Assembly: GCF_014137975.1 (NCBI RefSeq)
Contig: NZ_JACGWZ010000002.1
Location: 124,001-188,000, forward strand
Direction of reading: 5' to 3'
DNA: 64,000 bases
Source of the DNA: Halosaccharopolyspora lacisalsi
GTDB lineage: Bacteria; Actinomycetota; Actinomycetes; Mycobacteriales; Pseudonocardiaceae
Positions within the stretch are counted from its first letter, which is position 1. Each line of letters opens with the position of its first letter. Below the pieces are notes generated by a model. The model was not told the DNA's origin. It saw nothing but the letters and a program-made list of their open reading frames with translations, and did not search any database. Positions 19,041 through 27,539 of this stretch are shown here, in pieces. The translations under genes and the position numbers were made by a program.

Positions 19041-19075
19041 GTCACCGTTTCATTCGATAGTAGTATTGGTCCCTC
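19041..19075 (+). promoter_or_regulatory. Probable metF promoter
   Basis: An AT-rich island in GC-rich surroundings includes TAGTAT (19061-19066) as a possible -10, with TATTGGT overlapping it. The 7-mer TATTGGT also occurs in the shared elements at 1681 and 9346. Position after a terminator and about 85 bases before metF suggests metF has its own promoter. Confidence 0.4.
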
Positions 19076-19156
19076 CTCGCGGCGAGGTAGGTTCGCAGGA
19101 GCTGTTGGTGAGCTCTGCGGTGACCGACGTCGACAAAAGGAAAACCCGAGGCCGAC

Positions 19157-20059
19157 ATGAACACCATGAACACCATCGCACTCGAACTGGTACCGCCCGA
19201 CCTCGACGGCGGCGTGGAAAAAGCCGTGGAGGAAGGTCGCAAGGTGGCCGAGAACGCTCGGGCCACCGGTCTCGACGGCCGCATTCGGCATCTCATGATG
19301 CCGGGAATCATCGCCGAGGACGACGACCGCCCGGTCGAGATCAAACCCAAGATGGACGTGCTCGACTTCTGGAAGACGGTCCAGCCCGAGGTCGGCGACG
19401 TCAACGGGCTGTGCACCCAGGTGACCGCCTTCCACGACAAGCAACAGCTCACCGAGCGGCTGCACAGCCTGCGTGACGCGGGCATGGACGGCGTCGCCTT
19501 CGTCGGCGTGCCCCGCACCATGGCCGACGGTGAGGGCCCCGGGCTGGCTCCCACCGACGCGCTGACGCAGTTCCAGGACGTCATCGGAAACCGCGGCTCC
19601 ATCCTGATCCCGACCAGGGAGGGCGAGCAGGGCCGGTTCAACTTCAAGTGCGAACGCGGCGCCACCTACGGGATGACGCAGCTGCTGTACTCCGATGCCA
19701 TCGTCGACTTCCTCGGCGAGTTCGCCAAGCAGACCTCGCACCGCCCCGAGATTCTGCTTTCCTTCGGATTCGTTCCCGGAGCAGAAAGCAATGCGAAACT
19801 CATCGACTGGCTTATTCAGGATCCGGGAAACCCGGCCGTGGAGCGGGAGCAGAAGTTCGTGGCCGAACTCGCGGAACGCTCCTTCGCGGAACGCAAACAG
19901 GCGCTCGTCGACCTTTACAAACGAGTCATCGACGGTGTGGGAGGGCTCGGATTCCCGCTGAGCGTCCACCTGGAGGCGCCCTACGGCAACGTGAAGCCGG
20001 CCTTCGAAACCTTCGCGGAGATGCTCGACTACTGGGCCCCGCGTCCGGCCGGCTCGTGA
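19157..20059 (+). CDS. metF: Mycobacterial-type methylenetetrahydrofolate reductase
   Basis: A 300-residue protein beginning IALELVPPDLDGG, with RIRHLMMPGIIAEDDDRPVE, GLCTQVTAFHDKQQL, MDGVAFVGVPRTMADGEG, ILIPTREGEQGRF and ATYGMTQLLYSDAIVDFL. It matches the mycobacterial type of methylenetetrahydrofolate reductase, a group described as flavin-independent, rather than the classical E. coli MetF sequence. It would reduce 5,10-methylene-THF to 5-methyl-THF, the methyl donor for MetH two genes upstream. ATG 19157 is preceded by AAAGGAAAA at some distance. A second ATG six codons on is less likely. It has its own upstream promoter-like region and ends at a good intrinsic terminator. Confidence 0.85.
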   Translation: MNTMNTIALELVPPDLDGGVEKAVEEGRKVAENARATGLDGRIRHLMMPGIIAEDDDRPVEIKPKMDVLDFWKTVQPEVGDVNGLCTQVTAFHDKQQLTERLHSLRDAGMDGVAFVGVPRTMADGEGPGLAPTDALTQFQDVIGNRGSILIPTREGEQGRFNFKCERGATYGMTQLLYSDAIVDFLGEFAKQTSHRPEILLSFGFVPGAESNAKLIDWLIQDPGNPAVEREQKFVAELAERSFAERKQALVDLYKRVIDGVGGLGFPLSVHLEAPYGNVKPAFETFAEMLDYWAPRPAGS

Positions 20060-20091
20060 CCTCACACGTCCGCTGATCATCGGTAGTCACC

Positions 20092-20128
20092 GTGCCCCGG
20101 TTCGAAGAACCGGGGCACGGCTTTGTTT
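20092..20128 (+). terminator. Intrinsic terminator after metF
   Basis: A perfect 12-bp stem (20092-20103 with 20107-20118), loop GAA, is followed by GGCTTTGTTT. This is a classical Rho-independent terminator. Confidence 0.9.
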
Positions 20129-20296
20129 CGCGTCGAGCGCGCGTAGCAGCGCGGCGGTGCGGCAATGGGGCGTCGAGTCACCTCGTTCCGGGGCGGTGAG
20201 CTCGGCTGTGCCAGGATCGGGTGAGGTTATCCACTCTTTCGGGTGAACCACGGGATCCGGGGTGAGCCCGGGCCGGTCGTTGAAGAGGTGAGGTCG

Positions 20297-21700
20297 ATGG
20301 TGACGGAGCGGTCGGACGGCGTGGTCGCCGCCCTGCGGGCGAGCCTGCCGGAACAGCGGTTGATCACCGCCCCGGACTCCGTCGCCCGTTACGCCCACGA
20401 CGAGGCCGAGTGGGCTCCGTACGGACAACCGGCGGCCGTGGTGCGCGTGAGCAGTACCGACGAGGTCGTCACGGTGGTGCGGGCCGCTGCCGAGGCCGGT
20501 GTCGCCGTGGTGCCGCGTGGAGCGGGAAGCGGCCTGTCGGGTGGGGCCAACGCCCTGGACGGGTGCGTGATGATCTCGTTCGAGTCGATGAACTCGATCC
20601 TGGAGGTCAACACCGCCGAGCAGCTCGCGGTCGTCCAACCGGGCGTGATCAACGACGAGTTCCGTTCCGCCTGCCTGGAGCACGGCGCGTGGTACCCGCC
20701 CGACCCGGCCAGCTCGCCGTGGTCGACCCTCGGCGGCAACGTCGCCACCAACGCGGGCGGTGTGTGCTGCGTCAAGTACGGCGTGACCCGGGACTACGTG
20801 CTGGGGATGGAAGCCGTGCTCGGCAGCGGCGAGGTCGTCCGACTGGGGCGGCGTACCGCCAAGGGAGTCACCGGGTACGACCTGTGCGGGCTGTTCGTGG
20901 GCTCGGAGGGCACGCTCGGCGTCATCACCGAGATCACGGTCAAGCTGCGGCCGGGGACGCGCGCCCCGGAACGCACCGTCGTCGGCGCCTTCGACTCGCT
21001 GGTGGACGCCGGTGCGGCGGTGTCCGAGGTCACGGCTTCCGGCGTGGTGCCGTCGGCACTGGAACTGCTCGACGGCCAGACCCTGCGGGCCGTGGACGAG
21101 TGGAAGAACATGGGCCTGAGCTCGGAGGCCGAAGTCCTGCTGCTGGGGCGTTCGGACGCTCCCGGTGCCGCGGGGGAGCAGGAGGTCGAGACCCTGCTGA
21201 GTTGCTTCGACAAGGGCGGAGCGCGCTGGAGCACGCATTCCACCGACCAGCACGAGGCCGACGCCCTGTTCGCCGCGCGCAGGCTGGCGTATCCGGCGCT
21301 GGAGCGGCTCGGTCCGCTGCTGACCGAGGACGTCTGCGTCCCCCGGGCAGCGGTGCCGGAGATGCTCTCCCGCATCGAGCGGGCGGCTCGGCGACACGAC
21401 ACCCGGATCGGCAACATCGCCCATGCCGGCGACGGCAACCTGCACCCGTTGATCATCACTCCCGCCGGGGACGACGCGGCCAGGCAACGTGCCCAGCGCG
21501 CCTTCCACGACATCGTCGACGACGCGATCGCCCTCGGCGGTACCGTGACCGGGGAGCACGGCGTGGGACTGCTCAAGCGCAAGGGACTGCACGCCGAGCT
21601 CAGCCCTACCGTCGTCGGGATGCACGAAGCCGTCAAGAACGCCCTCGATCCCGCCGGGATCTTCAATCCCGGCAAGGTCTTCGGCGCGCCCCACGACTGA
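20297..21700 (+). CDS. FAD-linked oxidase, GlcD/D-lactate dehydrogenase type
   Basis: About 467 residues from ATG 20297, picked because GAGGTGAGG lies immediately upstream. The frame is open further 5' but without support. The N-terminal FAD-binding PCMH domain shows VVPRGAGSGLSGGANALDG and GGNVATNAGGVCCVKYGVTRDYVLG. The C-terminal FAD-oxidase domain ends in GNIAHAGDGNLHPLIITP and GTVTGEHGVGLLKRKGL, with the histidines and basic residues typical for 2-hydroxyacid oxidation. Likely substrates are glycolate or D-lactate. No GlcE/GlcF subunits or iron-sulfur partner are adjacent, so it probably works as a single-chain enzyme. It converges with the E1 gene on the other strand, leaving only an 18-base gap. 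Confidence 0.85.
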   Translation: MVTERSDGVVAALRASLPEQRLITAPDSVARYAHDEAEWAPYGQPAAVVRVSSTDEVVTVVRAAAEAGVAVVPRGAGSGLSGGANALDGCVMISFESMNSILEVNTAEQLAVVQPGVINDEFRSACLEHGAWYPPDPASSPWSTLGGNVATNAGGVCCVKYGVTRDYVLGMEAVLGSGEVVRLGRRTAKGVTGYDLCGLFVGSEGTLGVITEITVKLRPGTRAPERTVVGAFDSLVDAGAAVSEVTASGVVPSALELLDGQTLRAVDEWKNMGLSSEAEVLLLGRSDAPGAAGEQEVETLLSCFDKGGARWSTHSTDQHEADALFAARRLAYPALERLGPLLTEDVCVPRAAVPEMLSRIERAARRHDTRIGNIAHAGDGNLHPLIITPAGDDAARQRAQRAFHDIVDDAIALGGTVTGEHGVGLLKRKGLHAELSPTVVGMHEAVKNALDPAGIFNPGKVFGAPHD

Positions 21701-21718
21701 CGGTCCTCGGCGACGGCC

Positions 21719-23890
21719 TCACACCATGTTCAGGGCCGCCTGTTCGATGGTGCTCTCGTCGAGAAGGACGTGGTGCGCGGCCGGGCCGAGCGGGATGAAG
21801 CTGTCCTCGCTGGTGACACGCCTGATGGTCCCCGCGAAACCGCCGTCGACCAGTGCGGTGACCACCGGCTCGGAGACCCCGCCGCCGCGGCGGGTCTCGT
21901 CGGCGACGAGTACCCGGCCGGTGGCGCGGGCCGCCTCCAGGAGGTCGTCCACCGGCAGTGGCGCCAACCAGCGCAGGTCCAGGACCCGGACGCCGATGCC
22001 GTGCCGGTGGTGCAGCCGCCGTGCCACACGCAGGCTCATCGCCAGTCCGTTGCCGTAGGTGACCAGGGTGAGGTCCGTGCCGTGACCGTGCGTACGCGCC
22101 CGGCCGACGGGAACGTGGGCATCGGGAGCGGGGGCGAGCCAGCCCTCGTCGCCGGTCTCGTGCAGGTCACGCGTGTGGTAGAGGGCGATCGGTTCGAGGA
22201 ACACGCACACCCTGCCCTCCTCGTGCGCCGCGGCCACGCAGGTTCGCAGCATCGCCGCCGCGTCGTCGGGACGTGCCGGGGAGGCCACGACGACGCCGGG
22301 CATGTCCCGCAACGCCGCCACGCTGTTGTCGTTGTGGAAGTGCCCGCCGAAGCCCTTCTGGTACGCGTAACCGGCCACGCGTACGACCATCGGGTTGCGG
22401 TAGCGCCCGTCGGAGAAGAAGCTCAGCGTGCCGGCCTCGCCGCGCAACTGGTCGGCGGCATTGTGCAGGTAAGCGAGATACTGGATCTCCGCGACGGGCA
22501 GCAGACCGGCCGGGCCCGCGCCGAGCGCGGTACCGAGAATGCTCTGCTCGTCCAGGAGGGCGTCGAAGACCCGTATCCCTCCGAACCGCTTGCGCAGACC
22601 TCGCGTCACCCCGTACACGCCGCCCTTGCGGGCGACGTCCTGGCCGAAGACCAGCACGCGGTCGTCCCGGGCCAGTTCGTCGGCGAGCGCGCGGTTGATG
22701 CTCTGGGCCAGGGTGAGTGCTTCGGAAGCACCACCGTTGTCCGCGAGCCGGGTGGCCCTGCGAGCCACCGCCTCAGGCCGGGTGCGGGAGATCGCGGCCA
22801 TGACCTCGCGCGAATCGGCCAGTTTGGGGCGTTCGAGCACCTCCTCGGCGATGCGGGCCACCTCGCGCCGTTTCGCCTCGTAGTGCTCGACGACTTCGTC
22901 GGGGGACAGGATCCCGTGCCGGACGAGAGCCCGCGCGGTCGCCAACACCGGATCGTGGTCGTAGTCCGTGGCGATCTCGGTCCGTCCGCGGTAGCCGGAC
23001 TCCACGTCCGAGCCCGCGTGCCCCATCAGACGCACGGTACGCAGGTGCAGCAAAGCCGGGGCGCGATTCCGGCGTACCCACTCGGTCGCCCGGCGGGCGA
23101 CGTCGAGGCACCGGAGCGGATCGTCACCGTCGGCGGTGAAAAAACGCAGTCCCGGTCGGTGCGCGTAAGCCGACTCGATCCATCCCGGGGGCGTGCGCAC
23201 GCTGATCCCGATCCCGTTGTCCTCGCACACCATCAGCAGTGGCATGGGCAGGCCCTGATACGCGCAGTGCAGGGCCGTGTTGATCGCGCCGGTGGCCGTG
23301 GAGTGGTTCGCCGACGCGTCACCGAAGCTGGTCACCACCACGGAGTTCGGCGACCACTCGTGGTCCGCCCCCAACCTGTTCGCACGGTCGAGGCAGAAGG
23401 CCAGCCCGACCGCGCGCGGGAGGTGGGAGGCGATGGTCGAGGTCTGGGGAATGACGCCGAGTTCGGCGTTGCCGAAGACCTTGTGGCGCCCCGCCGAGAT
23501 CGGTTCGTCGGCGGAGGCCACCACTCCCAGCAACACGTCCCGCAACGGGTCGCTGCCGGGGAGCTGTCGTGCGCGCTCCAGGTAGAATCCGCCGGAGCGG
23601 TAGTGCAGCAGGGCCGGGTCCGAGGGGCTCAGCGCCGCGGCGACGGCGGCGTTCGATTCGTGGCCGGAGGACCCGATGCTGTAGAAGCCGAGACCGCGCG
23701 CTCCGAGCTGCCGCGCGGCGAAGTCCAGGTGCCTGCTGCCCAGCTGGGAGTCGAACAACTCCAGGAGGCGGGACCCGGTGTCCCCGGGCAGCGGTTGTCG
23801 CGGGCTCGCACGGGACTGCTCGGCGAGGCCGGTGACCACCGTCAGGAAGTGCTCGTCGATCGCCTCGCGCTTGGCGGGTGTGGTGGTCAC
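21719..23890 (-). CDS. Fused alpha-beta 2-oxoacid dehydrogenase E1 component
   Basis: A 723-residue ThDP enzyme in which E1-alpha (about 1-370) and E1-beta (about 390-723) are one chain. The alpha part has the ThDP motif SFGDASANHSTATGAIN, followed by MVCEDNGIGISVRTP and GHAGSDVESGYR. The beta part has VFGQDVARKGGVYGVTRGL, DALLDEQSILGTALGAGPAGL and the E2-binding-type C-terminal domain starting LTLVTYGNGLAMSLRVARRL. It would decarboxylate a branched-chain or related 2-oxoacid. No E2 or E3 gene is in the window. GTG 23890 overlaps the upstream LysR stop as GTGA, so the long open frame reaching 24844 is only readthrough of the LysR gene in another frame. Confidence 0.85.
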   Translation of the reverse strand: MTTTPAKREAIDEHFLTVVTGLAEQSRASPRQPLPGDTGSRLLELFDSQLGSRHLDFAARQLGARGLGFYSIGSSGHESNAAVAAALSPSDPALLHYRSGGFYLERARQLPGSDPLRDVLLGVVASADEPISAGRHKVFGNAELGVIPQTSTIASHLPRAVGLAFCLDRANRLGADHEWSPNSVVVTSFGDASANHSTATGAINTALHCAYQGLPMPLLMVCEDNGIGISVRTPPGWIESAYAHRPGLRFFTADGDDPLRCLDVARRATEWVRRNRAPALLHLRTVRLMGHAGSDVESGYRGRTEIATDYDHDPVLATARALVRHGILSPDEVVEHYEAKRREVARIAEEVLERPKLADSREVMAAISRTRPEAVARRATRLADNGGASEALTLAQSINRALADELARDDRVLVFGQDVARKGGVYGVTRGLRKRFGGIRVFDALLDEQSILGTALGAGPAGLLPVAEIQYLAYLHNAADQLRGEAGTLSFFSDGRYRNPMVVRVAGYAYQKGFGGHFHNDNSVAALRDMPGVVVASPARPDDAAAMLRTCVAAAHEEGRVCVFLEPIALYHTRDLHETGDEGWLAPAPDAHVPVGRARTHGHGTDLTLVTYGNGLAMSLRVARRLHHRHGIGVRVLDLRWLAPLPVDDLLEAARATGRVLVADETRRGGGVSEPVVTALVDGGFAGTIRRVTSEDSFIPLGPAAHHVLLDESTIEQAALNMV

Positions 23891-24828
23891 GGCGCCTCCG
23901 GCTCGTAGTGGGCGCTGTCGCCGCGCCAGCCCTCGGCCACGGCAGCGCAGGACTTGGCCAGCTGGTCCAGCGCGATCGGCAGCAGCGGGTTGGTGTTCTG
24001 CTTGCGGTAGAGGGCCTTGACCCGGCGGTACGGTTGCCGCCCGGCGAGGCGCGTGACCCGCACGTGCTCTTCGGACACCGCCAGTCCCGGCAGGACCGCC
24101 GTACCCAGGCCGCGGGCCACCAGGTCCCGGATCACCGCGTAGTCGTTGCTGCGGAAGACGATCTCCGGGATGAAGTCGCTGGCAGCGGCCAGCCGCACCA
24201 GCGAGCGGGCCCCGGACGTGTCGTGGCGGGTGCAGATCCACCTGTCGGCGGCGAGGTCGCCCAGTCGTACCTGCTCGGCCGAGGCCAGTCGATGCGTTTC
24301 CGGCAGGGCCAGCAGCAGCGGCTCCGCCAGCAGCTCCTCCGCGCACAGCTCCAACGGCCACTGCCGGGGGTCGAGGTCGTACTCGAAGACCACGGCGGCA
24401 TCCACCCGGCCGTCCAGCACGCCACCGATCACCTCGTCCGGGTCGCCCTCGTCGAGCTGGACCTCGGCGTGCGGGCACCGGTCCACTACGGCGCCCAGCA
24501 CGTCCGGCAGGACGCGGGCGTTGGCCGTGGCGAAGCTGGCCAGCCGCAGGCTGCCCTCGTCCCCGACGACCATCGCCCGCACCTCGCGTTCCAGCGAGTC
24601 GAGCGCCCCCAGCACGTCCCGGCTCCGTTCGGCCAACCGCCGCGCGAGCGCGGTGCTGCGAGCACTGCGCGCGGAACGCTCGAACAGCGCGCCTCCCACC
24701 GAGCGTTCCAGCAGCACCATCTGCTGGGACACCGCCGAAGCCGTGTACCCCAGGGCGCGGCCGGCCTCGGCGAAGGAACCGGTGCGGACGCACTCCTGCA
24801 GGGTGCGCAGGTGAATCGGGTTGAGCAC
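23887..24828 (-). CDS. LysR-type transcriptional regulator
   Basis: 313 residues. The N-terminal winged helix-turn-helix runs about 1-60: HLRTLQECVRTGSFAEAGRA, then TASAVSQQMVLLERSVGGALFER. The C-terminal co-inducer domain occupies about 90-295. The stop codon overlaps the GTG of the E1 gene, so regulator and E1 are translated from one transcript. This is unusual, since LysR genes are more often divergent from their targets. The aldehyde dehydrogenase gene lies 45 bases upstream on the same strand and may join the unit. The inducer is unknown, perhaps the 2-oxoacid or aldehyde handled by the neighbours. Confidence 0.9.
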   Translation of the reverse strand: MLNPIHLRTLQECVRTGSFAEAGRALGYTASAVSQQMVLLERSVGGALFERSARSARSTALARRLAERSRDVLGALDSLEREVRAMVVGDEGSLRLASFATANARVLPDVLGAVVDRCPHAEVQLDEGDPDEVIGGVLDGRVDAAVVFEYDLDPRQWPLELCAEELLAEPLLLALPETHRLASAEQVRLGDLAADRWICTRHDTSGARSLVRLAAASDFIPEIVFRSNDYAVIRDLVARGLGTAVLPGLAVSEEHVRVTRLAGRQPYRRVKALYRKQNTNPLLPIALDQLAKSCAAVAEGWRGDSAHYEPEAP

Positions 24829-24873
24829 GAAGGTGCCTCGGCAATCACACGTCGCGGCACAGCGGGAAACGGC

Positions 24874-26460
24874 TTATGCGTGGCCGCGCAGTTGTGCGGG
24901 CAACCGGTAGTCCAGCTCGGGCTCGACGGTGTCGACGTCCATCTGGGCCTTCTGCAACGTGCCGGAGAAGTCCCAGTTCAGCGACTGCCACCGGGTGAAC
25001 TGGTCGATCACCCACATGCCGGACAGTCGCCCGCCGTTACCGGAACGGCCGTTGCCGCCGAACGGCAGGTGCGCCTCGGCGCCGGAGGTGGAGTTGTTGG
25101 CGCTGACCATGCCCGCGCCGATGCCCTCGCGGAAGCGGAACGCGGTGGCCGGATCGGTGGTGTAGACCGCCGCCGACAGGCCGTATCCGGGAGCGTTGCC
25201 GAGTTCGATGGCCTCTTCGAGCGTGTCGTAGGTGGTGATCCCCACGATCGGCCCGAAGGTCTCCTGCAGGAACACCGTGTCGTCGCTGCGCATCCCGTCC
25301 AGCAGCACGGGGTGGTAGTACAGGCCCGTCGAGGGATCACCGCGGAAGGTAGCGCGCGGGGCCGAGTCGCCGATCCGGCCGACGGACTCGGAACCGAGCA
25401 CCTTGTGATGCCCACCGATCTCGTCGAGGATTCGTTCGAAGTTGTCGGCGAACTTCTGGTCCAGCATCGGTCCGTAGAGGACGTCCCCGGTCGGTTCGCC
25501 GATGACGGCGGCGCGCAGTGCCTCGTCCAGCCGTGCGGTGAACTCATCGTGCACGTCGTTGTGCACGATGAGATTTCCGAGCGAGGTACAGCGCTGACCG
25601 GCCGTACCCCATCCCGAGAATAGAGCACCCTGCACCGCCAGGTCGAGGTCGGCGTCCGGCGTCACCACCATGGGGTTCTTGCCGCCCAGCTCCAGGCAGG
25701 GGCTCTGCAGGTAGCGCCCGCACAGCTCACCGATCCGCGAACCGACCGCGCTGGACCCGGTGAATCCGACCTTGTCGACGACACCGGCCTGCAGCGCCCT
25801 TTCCAGACCCTCGAAAGTGGCCGTGCCGTCGGCGTAGACGAGATTGAGCACGCCCCCGGGGACTCCGGCGCGCCAGGCCAGTTCGGCCAGCGCCCGCGCG
25901 GTCGCCGCCGCGTACTCGGCGGGCTTCCAGACCACCGCGTTGCCGCACAGCAGAGCGGGGACCAGATACCAGGACGGGACGGCGACGGGGAAGTTGCCCG
26001 CCGTGATCACGGTGGCCACTCCGACCGGCTCGCGGAAGGTGAACAGTTGCTTGTTCGGCATCTCCGAGGGCACGGTCTGCCCGTAGAGCCTGCGGCCCTC
26101 GCCCACGAAGAAGTCGCAGGTGTCGATGATCTCCTGGACCTCGCCGAGGGCCTCGACGTAGGGCTTTCCGATCTCGCGGGTGACCAGCCCGGCCAGCGAC
26201 TCCTTGTTCGCCTCCACCAGGCGACCGAAGCCGGCGATCACCCGCCCGCGCAGGGGAGCCGGGACCCGCGCCCACTCGCGCTGGGCCGTTCGAGCGTGTT
26301 CGGCGGCGTCCAGGAGGGTCCCCGGTCCCGCCAGCCGGACCCGCGCGACCACGTCATCGAGCCGTGCCGGGTTCCGCGACAGGTACTCGCCCGTTTCCTC
26401 CGTCGCCCCCCTTCCCTCCGGGCCGATCACGCAGCTCCACGTCGTCGACTCCACCGACAC
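24874..26460 (-). CDS. Aldehyde dehydrogenase, ALDH7-like
   Basis: A 528-residue NAD(P)-dependent aldehyde dehydrogenase. The cofactor fold shows TAGNFPVAVPSWYLVPAL, VVWKPAEYAAATA and FTGSSAVGSRIGELCG. The general base glutamate is in LELGGKNPMVV, and the catalytic cysteine in GTAGQRCTSLGN. The C-terminus has QETFGPIVGITTYDTLEEA and LPFGGNGRSGNGG. The TAGQRCT context resembles the ALDH7 group acting on piperideine-6-carboxylate or similar semialdehydes, but the substrate is not proven. The GTG at 26460 is preceded by GAAGAGG; a second GTG at 26454 has better spacing. It heads a minus-strand group with LysR and E1. A betaine aldehyde dehydrogenase role is possible given the genomic theme but has no direct support. 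Confidence 0.82.
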   Translation of the reverse strand: MSVESTTWSCVIGPEGRGATEETGEYLSRNPARLDDVVARVRLAGPGTLLDAAEHARTAQREWARVPAPLRGRVIAGFGRLVEANKESLAGLVTREIGKPYVEALGEVQEIIDTCDFFVGEGRRLYGQTVPSEMPNKQLFTFREPVGVATVITAGNFPVAVPSWYLVPALLCGNAVVWKPAEYAAATARALAELAWRAGVPGGVLNLVYADGTATFEGLERALQAGVVDKVGFTGSSAVGSRIGELCGRYLQSPCLELGGKNPMVVTPDADLDLAVQGALFSGWGTAGQRCTSLGNLIVHNDVHDEFTARLDEALRAAVIGEPTGDVLYGPMLDQKFADNFERILDEIGGHHKVLGSESVGRIGDSAPRATFRGDPSTGLYYHPVLLDGMRSDDTVFLQETFGPIVGITTYDTLEEAIELGNAPGYGLSAAVYTTDPATAFRFREGIGAGMVSANNSTSGAEAHLPFGGNGRSGNGGRLSGMWVIDQFTRWQSLNWDFSGTLQKAQMDVDTVEPELDYRLPAQLRGHA

Positions 26461-26661
26461 GCACCTCTTCCCACTCGCTGGTCGTCCTGCGGCCGCCCGT
26501 CACTGTGTCTCACGACACCGGCGTTGACCTACGGCCACCGTAAACGTCCACGGGGCGATGTGCGCCAGAATCAGTACGGCGATTCCTGTTGCCGCTGAGC
26601 ATCAGCGATGCTGTTGCCCGCCGTGCCCGTCCCGGGCACATGATGCGGTAGAACGGGCGGG

Positions 26662-27474
26662 ATGACCTTCGCCGAACGACTGCGGGAGCTGCTTCCCGAT
26701 CCCGCGGAGTTCCCCGGCCGGACGAGCATCGCCGCCTGGGTTCTCGACGAGTCCGACGCGGTGACGTGGGACTCGCGACGTCCGGTGCAGGCGGCCAGCA
26801 CGATCAAGGTGCTGATCCTGATCGCGATGTTGCGCCGGGTTCGGGACGGGGGGCAGAGCCTGGACGTCGAACTGCGGCTGCCCGAACCGGAACGGCGCGT
26901 CGGTGGTACCGGCGTTCTGGGGGAGCTGACGAGCGTCGACCGGCTCAGTCTGGCCGATCTGCTGACCCTGATGATCGTGGTCAGCGACAACACGGCGACG
27001 AACATCGTGATCGATCTCCTCGGCGTCGAGGCGATCGATGCCTGCGCTCGCGACCTCGGTTGTACGGACACCCGGGTGCAGCGCCACCTGATGGACGTCG
27101 ACGCGATGCTCGACGGGCTGGACAACACCACCACCGCCATGGACCAGGCGCGTGTGCTGGACGCACTGGCTCGGGGAACGGCCCTGCCCGAAGACCTGAC
27201 CCGCTACGCATTGGACGTGCTGTCCCGCCAGCAGGTCCGCGACCGGCTTCCCGCGCTGTTGCCGGTGAGCGCACGGTGCTGGAACAAGACGGGCGAGCAG
27301 CCCGCCCTCCGCCACGACGTGGGACTGATCGGCACCGGCGAGCGTCCGCGGGCCGTGGTCGCCGTGCTGGTCGACGAACTCACCGACGAACGCTCCCGCA
27401 CCGACTACCGGGGAGGACCCGCCTGTGATCTCATCGCCGACCTCGGCGCCCGCGTCCACGCGGCGCTGCGATGA
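26662..27474 (+). CDS. Cytoplasmic serine hydrolase with beta-lactamase fold
   Basis: 270 residues with all three serine penicillin-recognition motifs: S46-T-I-K49 (active-site serine and lysine), S108-D109-N110, and K209-T210-G211. In a true class A beta-lactamase the omega loop carries Glu166, four residues before Asn170. Here the matching loop reads D151-G-L-D-N155, with aspartate in that place. There is also no signal peptide or lipobox, so the protein should stay in the cytoplasm, away from beta-lactam targets. A serine hydrolase with another substrate is more likely than antibiotic resistance. It is transcribed divergently from the aldehyde dehydrogenase. Confidence 0.78.
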   Translation: MTFAERLRELLPDPAEFPGRTSIAAWVLDESDAVTWDSRRPVQAASTIKVLILIAMLRRVRDGGQSLDVELRLPEPERRVGGTGVLGELTSVDRLSLADLLTLMIVVSDNTATNIVIDLLGVEAIDACARDLGCTDTRVQRHLMDVDAMLDGLDNTTTAMDQARVLDALARGTALPEDLTRYALDVLSRQQVRDRLPALLPVSARCWNKTGEQPALRHDVGLIGTGERPRAVVAVLVDELTDERSRTDYRGGPACDLIADLGARVHAALR

Positions 27475-27539
27475 CCCGGTTCTCGCGGACGGGTTCAGGA
27501 GGTGGTTACTGCTCCGGGGCGGTGTCGGCGCCGGTGCGC

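Noticed and set aside
21719-24844. One 1041-residue protein spanning LysR and E1 regions
   Set aside because: Its first 318 codons are an out-of-frame Arg/Gly-rich reading of the LysR gene. The E1 begins at GTG 23890, overlapping the LysR stop.
26662-27474. An antibiotic-resistance beta-lactamase
   Set aside because: No signal peptide and the Glu166 position is aspartate. The motifs alone do not show beta-lactam hydrolysis.
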